Origin: Pyrus communis
Taxonomy: Eukaryota > Streptophyta > Magnoliopsida > Rosales > Rosaceae
DNA length: 64,000 nt
Direction: 5' to 3'
NCBI RefSeq assembly: GCF_963583255.1
Contig: NC_084816.1
Location: 21,025,344-21,089,343, forward strand
Part shown: piece by piece, positions 11,397 to 23,256 of the stretch
Numbering within the stretch: the stretch's first letter is position 1
Layout of the letters: every line of letters begins with the position of its first letter
Translations under genes and position numbers: made by a program
The notes under the pieces: generated by a model
What the model was told of the DNA's origin: nothing
Databases searched by the model: none
Seen by the model: the letters and a program-made list of their open reading frames with translations, nothing else

Positions 11397-12030
11397 GAAG
11401 AAAAACTTGCGTGGGGCTTTGTTTGTCACTAAACTTTACTGAGTAGCACTACGATCCAGCCAAAACTCGTCACTTGTCAAGTCTTAAATATCATCTTTTG
11501 TCATTCTTTTATATTTAAGGCTCACACAATTATTTGTTAAAAAAAAACTTTCATAATTATTTTTCTACTAATTAATGTACACCATAAAATGATTCATTTT
11601 TCCTTTGATCTCCTCCGTCTCCCCTTTCTTCCCAAATTTTCCAACCCCTCTTCCTCCCTAACTCTGTGCCTTTCCTTCCTTCATAAGAGTATGGGAACAA
11701 AATTACAACATCTTCTCCATCTTTCGTGAAATGAAAAATATATGTTATATATATATTCTAACACAGACTTCATGTTTTACACAATTTGTTTGTCCCTTTT
11801 TTCAATTTTTTTTCCTCTTCTCCTCCCTCTCATTTTTTTCTTCTCCAATTTTCTCTGCCGTATGCAGACTTCTTACAAGTCCACTTTGACGGAAGTATTG
11901 ATCAATTTTGCTATTCTAGGCTCTTGGCTATTGCTTTAAGCCATACAGTACTTTCTAAAGTCGCGACAAACTTTGTCTTCCTTTCATTTTTTAATATACC
12001 ATTGTGACCGCTCCATGTAAACTTCTTCTT
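11397..12030 (+). mobile_element. Mutator-like non-autonomous element, left part
   Basis: The sequence from GAAGAAAAACTTGCG onward matches the left end and interior of the complete element at 39694-40853. Shared blocks include CTTGCGTGGGGCTTT, the TCAAGTCTTAAATATCATC stretch and a pyrimidine-rich interior with CCTTCCTTCATAAGA. The matching right inverted terminus is not found nearby, so this copy looks truncated; the right boundary is approximate. Frames inside (11742-12007) come from pyrimidine-rich repeat sequence. Confidence 0.55.
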
Positions 12031-12136
12031 CAAGTTCTTCATTAAAAAATGCAAACTTGACATCCTATTGAAAATTTTGAGTTCTCAATGTTTAATGATG
12101 TTTGACGTTCAACTCCCTTTTTCATGATAAAATAGA

Positions 12137-12560
12137 AGTACTAATTTATTTGAGGATAATATTTGTGTTCCCCTCATGGGCGAACTTCTTTGTCTCCCCA
12201 CTTACGATTAACAAATTTTTGTTGTACAAGCATCATAACAGGAACTATTCATTGTCTTGTCATCAGTTAGAGACCATATATACAAAAACTTATTCAATTT
12301 GGAGATCGTTTAGCCATTCAAATGCATAAAATAAATATATAAAGGATGCTACTTGTTACGAAAACTGTTGATTTGTTTGACATTTATGAATGACTAAATG
12401 ATCTCCAAATTGAATAATCCCAGATATAATCTTTAGAATCATAAAGAGAATGAATTGTTCCAATTATGATATTCACACGATAAAGATACGTTAATTGTAA
12501 ATAGGAAACAAATAGGTTGCCCCATGAGAGAACACAAGCATTATCCATTTATTTAGTGTC
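12137..12560. repeat. Long imperfect inverted repeat (fold-back)
   Basis: The left arm (about 12137-12325) and right arm (about 12390-12560) are imperfect reverse complements over most of their length. Matching pairs include CAATTTGGAGATC with GATCTCCAAATTG, GGAACTATTCATT with AATGAATTGTTCC, and GTGTTCCCCTCATGGG with a partner around 12520. The loop is roughly 60 bp. It may be a fold-back MITE or a source of hairpin RNA. No flanking target duplication was identified. Confidence 0.7.
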
Positions 12561-12784
12561 CGTGCATTTTTTGTTATGTTACAAATGGGCTGCATTGATA
12601 GCCATTCATTTTATAGTTTCTACTTGTCAGAATTTTCATTATCAACTTGAAATTAAAATAGTTGTATCAAGACTGAAGAGTATAGAGTAGCGCGATGGTG
12701 ATGGAGACTCATGGGAGACGATGTTGAAGGTCTAATTTTCTTGTCTATATATTTGGACTCTGCTTTGTTTCGCTCGTAAACTAA

Positions 12785-13560
12785 TTTCTGAATGGATGAT
12801 AGCTGATATATTTATTTTTGTTGTCCAAATGGCATTGAAAAGACTTGGAAATCGTCGTTGGAACTTTAAAGTCATATTTGAGACTTGGTGTTTTTATTTC
12901 CTGCTGATCTAGTCATCACCTTTGTTTCTTCTTCGTTTTTTTTCGGTCACAAGTTCTGAATGCAGGGCGATGAATGTGGGCGTGACTCGGACAGCCTTTG
13001 ACGATGACTCGGACAGCCTTTGACGATGATCATCCCTCTAACGAAATGATCTGTGTCCCCAGAGCAGAACTTTTCAGCCTGAAAATTCATCGAGTCAAGA
13101 CCCGCAGGCAACAAATCAAATTTGAAACAAATAAGGAGATTTTGGATTTCATAACCAAACACCAGATTATGAAAAGTAGTATCTAATGTTTACAATAAGA
13201 AGCAAATATCCAAAATTTTGGTATTTTTACTTAAAACTCATGTTCCTTCCCATCCTCTTTTAGTTTTGGTTTTGTTTAATTGTGGGTTTGGAATAACATT
13301 AAACTTCGAAATAGTTCAAGTATTGAAAGGCTTTCACAATTCGAACGGTAAACTTCAGTTTTTCTTTCGAAGGTAAACTTTAGATGCTCTTTCGTTGTGC
13401 ATTTTGACATATACGTTTCTGAATGCCTTCGTGGAAATGGTCTTTCTCTTTAATCCACTGCTATTTGGGTTTAAACTCTCTCTCATATCCTTAGAGTGGT
13501 AATATTACTTGTATTAAAAAAGCATATAATTAGGACAAATGGACATGGTGAATGTTAATC
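12785..13560. repeat. Diverged duplicate of LecRK 3' flank
   Basis: Parts of this stretch align with 8400-8700: GTTGTCC followed by GCATTGAAAAGAC, then TCATATTTGAG, then TACGTTTCTGAATGCC and CATATAATTA. The arrangement implies that a whole LecRK unit with its 3' flank was duplicated here. A 22-bp unit (GACTCGGACAGCCTTTGACG core) is doubled at about 12982-13027, inside a part absent from the other copy. The two short frames at 12947-13186 are not supported as genes. Confidence 0.55.
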
Positions 13561-13744
13561 CCACGTTAGAATCTTTTCTATTTATTGTTGCTTAGACATT
13601 AATTCATGAATTATACTTTGACAATTTTGCACATTCACATCAACATGGTTTGTGGGGAGTGAGATTGAAACACTTACTTTTAGTCTAAGTGTATTTTAAT
13701 TTTTGTTCTAAGTAAGGTATAGTAGTTATTGTTATGAATAAAGT

Positions 13745-15818
13745 AATAATTGTTCCACCAGAGTCTTTGCCTAGTAACCGGGCCAGTCCTGCCTATTCAG
13801 CAGTGATTCTCGCGTCAAACAGTAGAATTTTGGCATGGGGCATGATGGTTAGTTGGTTTCGTAGCTTTTTCAGCTTGGGTTAATAAGTCCTTAGGGGTGT
13901 TCTACACCTAGTGCCCTAAAGCTCTAGTGGTTTGGGAGTCATTGACCTAAAGCTAACTACATGGGTTGGAACGAAAGCTTAAGTGAATCGACATTGCACG
14001 ACCACTACTGTTACTAAAAAAAAAAAAAAAATTTATATATGAAAAAAAAAAATCCGAAAAGAAGAAAGAAAAAAAAATAGTTATATTTAAAGTTAGTATG
14101 TGTGAAATAAAGAAAGACGAGAGGTAAATGTTTAATCGAGTCTCCTTAGCTATGTTGATTCACTTTATACCAAAGTAAGTTTGTGAATTCTTTTCTAATT
14201 GATTCTAAATGGCTTAGACTCTGTGGTGGGATTGGTTGGAACTTTTGAAAAAATGTTCTGATTTTTAACTTGTTCTATGGATTGCAACTTTGAAGATGGA
14301 AATTTTTGTCAATTAGTTTTAGTTAAGTTTCTAGTGTGTTGGTTTTTATTTTTGTTTTCTAGTTTTATTTTGCTTAAGGACAAGCAAAAAGCTAAGTTTG
14401 GCGGTATTTTGATTAGTCAATTTCATATTATATATTTTACCCTATTCTTAGTATACTTTGGTTAATATTTTGGAAGAATTTTGATACTTTGAATTGTATT
14501 TCTAATATAGGACTTTCGACTTCTTCTGGAGTAAAACATGGTCAAATAGACGAATTTTGGAGTAATTCCAGTTGGAGGACGTTCGTGAGTCACTTAGCTT
14601 GATCGTAAGCGATGATTTTCCGGCGATAAAATAAAGGAGCAATGCGCAATGCTGGAATAGTGACGTTTTGGGCTTGAATTGCATTTTTGGAGCCCAAGAT
14701 GACCTTGGATGGGTTCATGGCCTTTTGGAGATGCGTTCAGAACGTCCTAATCCTTAAAATAAGCTATTATGGGCCGTATTTGTAGGAGATTTGAGGCTAA
14801 AACGTGGCTGGACAAGTACTTGGCAGATTCTCCTAGTTTAATTAGGGTTTTATTTTCTATTTTATTTTATTATTATTTAGTTTCTTAGTGGGAATAAAAT
14901 ACTTGGTTGTTAGGGTTTGTGCGCTGGCTTTAGGGGATATTAAAAAAGGCTTTGGCCGGTTCTAGTTTGGGGGAGGCTTTATTTCATGCAACTTTGGAGA
15001 CAGAGAGTAATTGCTAGGGTTCTTGGAGATTTTCTACTTTAAGGTGTTTTCAATCATTTTCTTAATAATATTTTTTATGATTTCAATTATGAATATGCGT
15101 AACTAATTCGTTTTGCTAAGGTGAAGCCTTAAGCCTTAACATGAATATGTAATTTTTATTTAATTGCTTATGATTGATTGCATGTGCACTTTGAATTACT
15201 AATCACCATGATTAAAACTATCTAATTGTCTTAATGCTTGATCACCATTAGGATCTTTAGAAAAGTAATTAGATGCAATTTTGGTCGGAAGGTTCCCTGA
15301 AATTGACGCTGGCTTCTTGTGATTAATAATTGTAATTTCACTCAGGATGAACACCACATCCTAAGTGTTGCATGGTTTTTCAAAGGGTTTTCATAAAACA
15401 TAATGAGTCTCTCATGTTCAGATTTGATCCGAACGTCCGGACGGGTTGCATGTTAGATATACATTCTAAGTTGGAGGTTCCAAATAGAATATAAATTAGA
15501 AAAATCTAACCTTCAAGTGGCTTGTGTAGATCATAGGTAATTGGTAAAAATACATAGGATTGCTAAGTGATGGTGGAACCCTAGTGCTTTCTTAATTTGA
15601 TTTTTCCAAAACAGTTTTCTTTCCCCTTTATCCTTAATATTGCAGATTAGTTTATTTTTATTAATTAAATTCGTTTTAATATAAGTAGTTTATAAAACTA
15701 ATCATCTCAACTTTCTGCTTTACAATAATTAATTGGAATTTGGCTTGTTTTGAATTATTTAATAATCTCTGTGGAGAACGACCTTACGAGAACAGTTTAT
15801 ACTACAAGGACGTACTCC
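13745..15818 (+). mobile_element. Gypsy-type retrotransposon 3' end with LTR
   Basis: The stretch up to about 14409 resembles the 3' internal end of plant Tat/Athila-like Gypsy elements, with GCTTAAGGACAAGCAAAAGC and then AAGTTTGGCGG as a degenerate polypurine tract. An LTR seems to begin at 14410 (TGATTAGTC) and to run to about 15806, where it has TCTCTGTGGAGAACGACC just before the end, as these LTRs often do. No pol frame remains. It abuts the Copia 5' LTR remnant at 15821. Boundaries and lineage are inferred from sequence character. Confidence 0.5.
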
Positions 15819-15820
15819 AG

Positions 15821-16011
15821 TTGGTTGATAGTGGATTATTGGGTGAGCTCCTACTGCTCCGAGGACGTACTCCAGTTACACTGACTGTGGAGGAACCTCG
15901 TTAAAATCTTGGTGTCATTTTATATTTTGTTCTTGCATTTCCATTTGATAAATTTCCTGTGGGCTAGCTTGAGTTGGTTCCAAAAGATTTTGGTGCTATC
16001 CTAGCACAACA
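15821..16011 (+). repeat. Copia 5' LTR remnant
   Basis: Identical by eye to 20727-20917, the R/U5-side end of the 3' LTR; the U3 side is missing. The 13-mer GGACGTACTCCAG occurs at the junction (15808-15820) and again inside the LTR near 15863, which may mark the recombination point. Confidence 0.85.
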
Positions 16012-16051
16012 ATTGGTATCAGAGCACTGGTTGCTCTTGGGTACTGTCTAA

Positions 16052-19000
16052 TTGCCAAAAATGTCAGACGGGCAAGATGAGAATCCTTTTGGAAGCAGCT
16101 CCGGATTTGCAAGAACTACGGTGCAAAATGCAAAGTTCGAAGTTGAAAAGTTTGATGGCACAAACAACTTTGGAATGTGGCAATGTGAGGTCAAAGATGT
16201 GTTGGCTCAACAAGATCTACTTGCCGCTTTGGGAGAGAAGCCGGAAGCTATGTCGAAGCCGGAATGGGAGAAATTAAATTTGTGGGCTTGCTCTTCAATT
16301 CGGTTGTGCCTTGCAAAAACTCAGAAGTATTTTGTGATGCGGGAGACATTGACAAGTGTGTTGTGGCAAAAATTGGAAGACAAGTATATGATGAAGAGTG
16401 CAGAGAACCGGCTACACTTGAAGAAAAAGCTCTACCGTTTCCAATACAAAGAAGGTACAAAAATGATTAGACACCTTGATGCTTTTAATAAGTTGATTGC
16501 CGACTTGTTAAATTTAGATGAGGATATTAAGGATGAAGATAAGGCCTTAATATTGTTGAATTCCTTGCCGGACTCTTATGAGCATTTTGTTACCACTATT
16601 ATGCATGGTAAAGAAACTGTGAAATTTGAAGATGTGTCAAATGCCTTGATGAATTATGAAATGAGGCATAGAGATAAAAATCATGATAGTACCTCGGAAG
16701 CTTTATTTGTTAGAGGTAGATCATCGGAGAGAAGATCATCTTTCAGTAGGAAAAAATCACAGTCTCGACCTAGAGGAAACTCTAAAGGTAGAAAACCTTT
16801 GGAAAGGGATGAATGTGCCTTTTGTCGTAATAAGGGCCATTGGAAGAAAGATTGTCCTAAATTGAAGACCAAAGGTAAAGAAAGTTCTGAAGCTAATGTT
16901 GCTGAAGTTGAAACAGATTTTCCTGATTTTGCTTTAACCACTTCCTCATCATTTGATTGTGCTACTAAGTGGGTGTTGGATACGGGTTGTACTCATCATA
17001 TGACTCCTCACAAGGATTGGTTTTCAAGCTTGAAAGAGTTTGATGGCGATGTTGTGTTCATGGGAGATGACAATCCTTGCACAACAAAAGGGATTGGTAC
17101 AGTTCGTTTGAAGTTGCATGATGGCATGGTTAAAAAGTTGACAGGTGTTCGGTATGTACCGAATTTGAAGAAAAATCTTATTTCTTTGGGAACTTTGGAA
17201 GCCAAGGGCTTCAGGTTTCATTCAGATGGGCAGACATTGAAGGTGACTTATGGTGCACTTGTTGTGATGAAAGCTCCTCGATGTGGCCATTTGTATTTAT
17301 TGCAAGGAAGCACTGTGACAGGTGAAGCATCTGTAGTCTCAGAAAATATGGGCACATTCGATTCTGATACTACTAGATTGTGGCATATGAGATTAGGCCA
17401 TGCCGGTGAGAAAGCTCTACAAGGGCTTGTGAAACAAGGTCTTCTAAAAGGTGCCACGACTTGTAAGCTTGATTTCTGTGAGCATTGTGTCTTGGGGAAG
17501 CAAACTAGAGTGAAGTTTGGTACTACTGTACATCAGACGAAGGGCATTCTTGATTATGTGCATTCGAATGTTTGGGGTCCTACAAAGACTCCCTCTTTGA
17601 GTGGTAGACATTGGTTCGTGACCTTTGTTGGTGATTATTCAAGAAGGTCTTGGGTCTACACTATGAAGCACAAGAGTGAGGTGTTGAACATTTTCTTGGG
17701 TTGGAAGAAAATGGTTGAGAACCAGACTGGGAGAAAGATTAAGATTTTGAGATCAGATAATGGTGGTGAATACACATCCGACCCTTTCTTTAAAGTTTGC
17801 AAAGAGGAAGGGATTGTGAGACATTTTAGTGTCCGGGGAACTCCACAACAAAATGGAGTTGCAGAAAGATTGAATCGAACCTTGCTTGAGAAGGTTAGAT
17901 GCATGTTGTCTCAGTCGGGTTTGAGCAAGTCGTTTTGGGCAGAGGCAGTTACTTATGCATGTCACATCATCAACCGATTACCCTCAGCTGCTGTTCAGGG
18001 TAAGACGCCAATGGAGGTATGGACTGGAAAACCTTCTACTGATTATGATTATATTCGTATTTTTGGTTCACCTGCTTATTTTCATGTAACTGAAAATAAA
18101 CTTGATCCTAGAGCCAAAAAGGCTATCTTTCTTGGTTTTAGTAGTGGTGTCAAAGGTTACAGGTTGTGGTGCCCAGAGATGAAAAAACTTGTAATCAGCA
18201 GAGATGTGACATTTGATGAAGAAAATATGTTCAGAGACTCTGAAAAGAATGTGAAAGATGTCCAACAGGTGGAGCTTGAGAAAGTTGCCTCTAGTACTTC
18301 AAATCCTATTTCCGCTGATGTCGAAGCCACTACAAGTGAAGAAGTGGGAGACCATGAGGATGTTGAAGAAGTTGAACTTGAAGATTCTATTCAAGTTGAA
18401 GAGCAAGTTTCACCTCAAGAGTCTATTTCCAAGAACAGAGGAAAAAGACAAATTACCAAGCCAGCTCGGTATAGTGACTATGTTGCTTTTGCTCTTCCTA
18501 TTATCACTGATGAGATTCCATCCAATTTTGAGGAAGCCATTGAGAGTGAGGAAAAGGAGAAGTGGTGCAATGCCATGGGTGATGAGATGAATTCTCTCTT
18601 GAAGAACAAGACTTGGGAGTTAGCTAAATTGCCTAAGGGTAAGAAAGCTATTGGTTGTAAATGGGTGTATGCCAAGAAAGAAAATGCTGATGAGAAAAGC
18701 AATGTAAGATTCAAAGCAAGATTAGTTGCTAAAGGGTATGCACAAAAGGAAGACATTGACTACAATGAAATTTTTTCTCCAGTTGTGAAGCACTCCTCAA
18801 TTCGTATTATGTTAGCTCTTGTTGCACAATATGATCTTGAGCTTGTGCAACTCGATGTGAAAACGGCTTTCCTACATGGTGATTTGAATGAAGAGATCTA
18901 TATGTGTCAACCGGATGGGTATATGGTGAAAGGGAAAGAAAATTTGTTTTGCAAATTGAAGAAATCACTTTATGGCTTGAAGCAATCTCCAAGGCAATGG

Positions 19001-20092
19001 TATTTGAGGTTTGATAAATTTATGAGAGGCCAAAATTATTCTAGAAGTCAATATGATCATTGTGTGTACTTCAAGAAGTTGCAAGATGGGTCTTTCATTT
19101 ATTTATTGATATATGTTGATGATATGTTGATTGCCTCAAAGAATGTCGAAGAGATTGAGAAATTAAAGAAGCAAATGAAGAATGAGTTCGAGATGAAGGA
19201 TCTTGGTGAAGCAAAGAAGATCCTTGGCATGGAGATCACTAGAGACAGAGAGAAAGGTTTGGTATGCTTGAATCAAAGATAATACCTTGAGAAGTTGATT
19301 CGGAAGTTTGGAGTTCATGATTCAACCAAACCGGTTAGTACCCCTTTGGCTCCTCATTTTAAATTAAGTTCTCTATAGTGTCCTAAAACTGATAAAGAGA
19401 AGCTGTAAATGAAAGATATACCATATGCAAATTTGGTTGGTAGTTTGATGTATGCAATGGTATGCTCTAGACCGGATATTGCTCATGCAGTTGGCATGGT
19501 GAGTCGATATATGCATAATCTAGGTAAAGAGCATTGGCAAGCAGCTAAATGGATATTGAGATATCTCCATGGTACTCGAGACGTTGGTTTATGCTTTGAG
19601 AGAGATGACTCTGGTATTGGTCATTTTGCAGTTGGTTATGTTGATTCAGATTATGCAGGTGATCTAGATGGAAGGAAGTCTACTACAGGCTATGTGTTTA
19701 CTATGGCTAAAGGGCCAGTTTGTTGGAGGTCCATTTTGCAGTCGTCTGTTGCTTTGTCTACTACAGAGGCTGAATATATGGCAGTTGCTGAAGCTATAAA
19801 GGAGGCCATTTGGATACATGGGCTGATTAGAGATTTGGGGGTTGATCAGAAGCAGGTGGAGGTGCATTGTGATAGTCAGAGTGCCATTTATTTGGCTAAG
19901 TATCAGGTTCATCATGCGAGGACCAAGCACATGGATGTGCGTTATCACTTTGTTCGTGAAGTTGTTGGTGAAGGGGAAATCATTCTCCAAAAGATTCCAA
20001 CTAAAGACAACCCCGCTGATATGTTGACTAAGGTTGTTGCTGTAGCCAAGTTTGTTCATTGCTTGAACTTGGCTCGCATTTTGCCTATTTAA
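16052..20092 (+). pseudogene. Copia gag-pol polyprotein, inactivated
   Basis: Reads in one frame with domains in Copia order: gag; zinc knuckle CAFCRNKGHWKKDC near residues 254-267; aspartic protease DTG near 309; pre-integrase HHCC region (HMRLGH...CEHC); integrase; reverse transcriptase with YVDD near 19108-19120; RNase H (YVDSDYAGD...STTEAEYMA). The frame is interrupted by three in-frame stops at 19280-19282, 19376-19378 and 19406-19408, between reverse transcriptase and RNase H. The first integrase catalytic Asp, normally in DxWGP, is Asn (codon 17567-17569, residue 506: HSNVWGP). The second and third acidic residues (SDNGGEY and VAERLNR) remain. The copy should therefore be unable to make active integrase or a complete RT-RNase H. 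Confidence 0.92.
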
Positions 20093-20234
20093 AGAAGGCG
20101 TTGAGCAATAGGAGTTTTGGAGCATTTGGCTCGGCATGAGTTGTTCTCTTGCTAGTGATTGGGAGTGATGTTGTGTGTTAATTGTGTTGTTTGGCTTATC
20201 ATGGCGTTTTTCGGAACTTGGCCAAGGTGGAGAT

Positions 20235-20917
20235 TGTTGAATAATTGGCCAAGTGGCCAAGTGGACAAATGTCCAAGAAAACTTTAGGTGATTAAACAAA
20301 ACAAAAGAAAAAAGTGGACAACACATTCCTTGTTTTGGGGAGGAAAATAAGGGAAAAGAGCATTGCTTTTGAAAAAAGAAATAGAGATGAGAGAGCTTGT
20401 TTCGGTTGATGAAAAAAATATAGAGAGAAAAGAAAGAGTTTTCCTTTTGCAGAGAGCAAGGGAGAGTTGTAGAAAAGAGGGAGCTCATTTTTCTGCAGAG
20501 AGCAAGGAGAGTTGCAGAGAGCCCAAAAGGAAGAAGAAGCTGCTGCTTCATTTGGTTAGTAATCATCCACCAAAGTAGTTGTTGTTGTAATAGCTTTGAG
20601 CTATATGTATAGAGAAGAAATTATTCTTTATATTTCTTTCTCTATTTGTTTCTTTGGTGTGTGAGAACTTTTGGGTGTATTGTGTTAATTGGGTTGTGAG
20701 ATTGCCAATACTTTGTAAACTCCCATTTGGTTGATAGTGGATTATTGGGTGAGCTCCTACTGCTCCGAGGACGTACTCCAGTTACACTGACTGTGGAGGA
20801 ACCTCGTTAAAATCTTGGTGTCATTTTATATTTTGTTCTTGCATTTCCATTTGATAAATTTCCTGTGGGCTAGCTTGAGTTGGTTCCAAAAGATTTTGGT
20901 GCTATCCTAGCACAACA
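20235..20917 (+). repeat. Copia 3' LTR
   Basis: Begins TGTTGAATAATTGG right after the purine tract and ends CACAACA against LecRK coding sequence. Contains GA-rich leader-like sequence (20380-20540) and a downstream part shared with the 5' remnant. The short frames at 20363-20578 lie within it and are not genes. Confidence 0.9.
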
Positions 20918-22382
20918 AACATGATATTGCTGGATTTGATATCCCTATGCAGCACGCATTGCTCCCATTCTTCGTGTAGATACAACAACCCGGATGCCAA
21001 GCCTTGAGCAATTCTGTACCTTGCCTCCCAAGGTAACAAGGTTTTCGGTTTGAACAAATGGGAATCTAAACTTCCATTGGACATGAATTCGTAAACAAGT
21101 AGGAGCTCTCCTTTTTCGTGGCACCAACCAATGAGTTGCACTAGATTCCGATGCCTGAGTCGACTGCTGATCCTTACCTCCGCCGCGTACTCCTTCATCC
21201 CCTGTTTAGACCGACTTGATACCCTCTTAACAGCAACAAACGAGTTCAAGTCTTTTACGAACCCTCTAAAAACCCCACCAAATCCTCCCTCTCCAAGCTT
21301 CTCTCCCTCGTTGAAATTACCCGTGGATGAGCTAATGTCTTGTACGAAAACTTCCTCGGACCCGTCCCCTTCTCAAATTCCTCATCGATCGAGTCGTTCT
21401 CCATGTGATTATCATCATCACTACTTTCCCCTGTTTCGCCCTTCCTCCAACAAATTCCCCAAACCAAAATCAACCCACCAACCAAAACCACACACCCACC
21501 AACAACCAATCCAACAAGAAGTCCGACATTGACCCCGTTTCCTGGGTCGGACTCAACAATGGGGTTTGGCTCCGGCACAGGAACCACTGACGGCGGGTTG
21601 TTGATCGCATTCTCATCGCGCAGTTCGGTTGAATTAAAACTCCATGTGTTGATTCTATGTAGTGTTGAACTCTTCCCCGTTGCGGCAGAGAACCCAACGA
21701 CAATATTACCCTGCAAGTACTCAGTCAGATCAACAATGTAACTTATATTCCTCCACACTTGGACATCATTCTCAAAACTAGTGTAAACAACACTAAGATT
21801 TTTCGATCCAGAATCGTAGCCAATCTGAGCAGTATTGGTCCCTCCATTTGAAATGGATCCATTCCACAGCTTTGTAATTTTAGACTGGATAGAGTTGATG
21901 TCAATACCAACGTGATCGCCGTCGGGATCTCCTATACTCTTGTAGATATCAAACTCCACTGCCACAAAAGGGTACTGCGTCGACTCATTAAATGTGAAGG
22001 GGAGGCCTAGAGCGACACCTCCGGGCAGTGGTCTGTCGATAGAGGACCAGTTTGACGCCAAAAAGAAGGTGAGTCCGTCGGCGTAGGGCGTTTTGCCTTG
22101 TGAGTTGATGGAAAATGTGAAGTTTGTGGTGAAATCAGCGAGCTTTCCAGTGGCGTTTTCGCGGAGGAGGAAGGGTTGAGAGTAGGTTGCTCGGCCGACG
22201 CTTTTGTCATGTGGCATGTCGGCAGCGCTTTGGGTCAGGCGGAGGAACTCGCCGTCGACATAAGCATTTCCCTCTCTAGATAAGTTGTTGTCACTTGTAA
22301 AGGAGGGGAAGTTGAAGGATACTGGAGTTGCACAAGGGAGTAGCTGAAACAAGATAAGTTTGAGAAGAAGGACGACCACCAT
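20918..22382 (-). pseudogene. LecRK pseudogene truncated by Copia LTR
   Basis: The first 350 codons are a good LecRK: signal peptide (MVVVLLLKLILF...), lectin domain with AVEFD and DHVGIDINS, Pro-rich stalk, membrane helix, and the start of the kinase (GTGPRKFSYKTLA). Near 21328 one base is missing relative to the gene at 8865, shifting the frame. Kinase sequence ([41 protein letters not shown]) continues in another frame to 20918, where the Copia LTR begins. Everything after the HRD region, including DFG and the C-lobe, is absent from the window left of the retroelement block. Nearest paralog is 8865-10913. Confidence 0.93.
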
Positions 22383-22952
22383 TTTTAATAATATGTTTGT
22401 AATGCTTGTACAGATTAAACCGTTATCATCTTTAAATACAGCAGAAATTGCCTAGTTTAATTTTTTTTCAGCAGCCCCTTTGTTTACCAATTCAAATCAA
22501 AATACTTTTACTTGAAAATGAGCAGTAGTCTTGCTCCAATGTCATTGGTCATTTTCAAAAGTTTCTACTGCCTTTATGCATAATTAACATTAAGTACAAG
22601 AGGGGTACTATTCAAACACTTTTTTAACTTTTCAGATAATATTTTTCATTTTCGACAGTCGGATTGAACGAATCGAAAAAGATCAAAGGACAAAATTAAT
22701 TAGGGTGTGTGAAAGATAAAAACAAAGTATACAAATAACACCACCACTATTTTATTTCATATTTTTTTTTTTTTCGAAAACTCAACGGTAGGAAGTAAAC
22801 TTTATTATTTAGAAAATTCAGGCACTCCGGCATAAAACCTAACCCTAACCACACCAAACAAACAATATTTTGTACCACGAAATGGTTTTTAGTAATTCTT
22901 ATCAATTTAACCAAAAGTTCATGCAAAAGTTCTAAAATACCGTTGCATACAT
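22383..22952. other. Upstream flank of LecRK pseudogene
   Basis: Promoter-side sequence related to that upstream of 10913. It has one copy of the minisatellite core at about 22534-22578 (ATGTCATTGGTCATTTTC). The remainder is AT-rich with no gene seen. Confidence 0.6.
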
Positions 22953-22995
22953 ATGTTTTTTACGAATAGGTATTGGCATTTGTCAATCAATTCAA

Positions 22996-23256
22996 TTGCC
23001 TTTCTTGACTCGATTCGATTCAACCTTTTCCTACTCTGCCGAAGAGCTTCGTCGAGTCTATGCCGTTCAAAGAGCTGGAACTGGAAGTCATTCAAATCAG
23101 TTCAAATTAGTGATTTACGTGAAGAATCATTTCAAGAGGAGCCACTGCCGAAAAATATACTTGTCCAACCGGTGCAACAAGAGAAGCTTCTCGGTGGTGG
23201 CGGATTTGAAGAGCCACTTGAAGCAATGCAGCGAGGTGGTGGGAGTAAGGTTGTGA
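22996..23256 (+). pseudogene. STOP1-like C2H2 zinc-finger gene fragment
   Basis: An 86-codon frame contains VKNHFKRSHCRKIY followed by RCNKRSFSVVADLKSHLKQC. From family knowledge this is the pattern of the STOP1/STOP2 zinc-finger factors (acid and aluminium tolerance), where a VKNHYKRxHC segment precedes a C2HC finger with FSVxxDLKTHEKHCG. Only this stretch is present: the fingers before it and the CSCGTTFSRKDK segment expected after it are missing. The first Cys of the second finger appears replaced (LSNRC). The upstream part (VYAVQRAG...) is not recognisable. Likely a captured or duplicated gene fragment with no function. No introns or promoter are evident. Confidence 0.6.

Larger units (their letters stand above)
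15821..20917 (+). mobile_element. TNT1-like Ty1/Copia retrotransposon, defective
   Basis: Internal region: a primer site matching initiator tRNA-Met (TGGTATCAGAGC, from 16014), gag-pol, and a polypurine tract (GGCCAAGGTGGAGAT) just before the 3' LTR. The 3' LTR (20235-20917, 683 bp) starts TGTTGAATAATTGG and ends TAGCACAACA. The 5' LTR is only a 191-bp remnant (15821-16011) that reads identical to the last 191 bp of the 3' LTR. Left of it lies unrelated Gypsy LTR sequence. The 3' LTR ends directly inside a LecRK kinase domain (20918). No matching target duplication can be seen because the left junction is lost. Same general family as 28482-30569, judging from LTR ends and polypurine tract. 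Confidence 0.9.

Noticed and set aside
20363..20578. Lys/Glu-rich small protein
   Set aside because: Lies within the Copia LTR leader; its composition follows the GA-rich tract.
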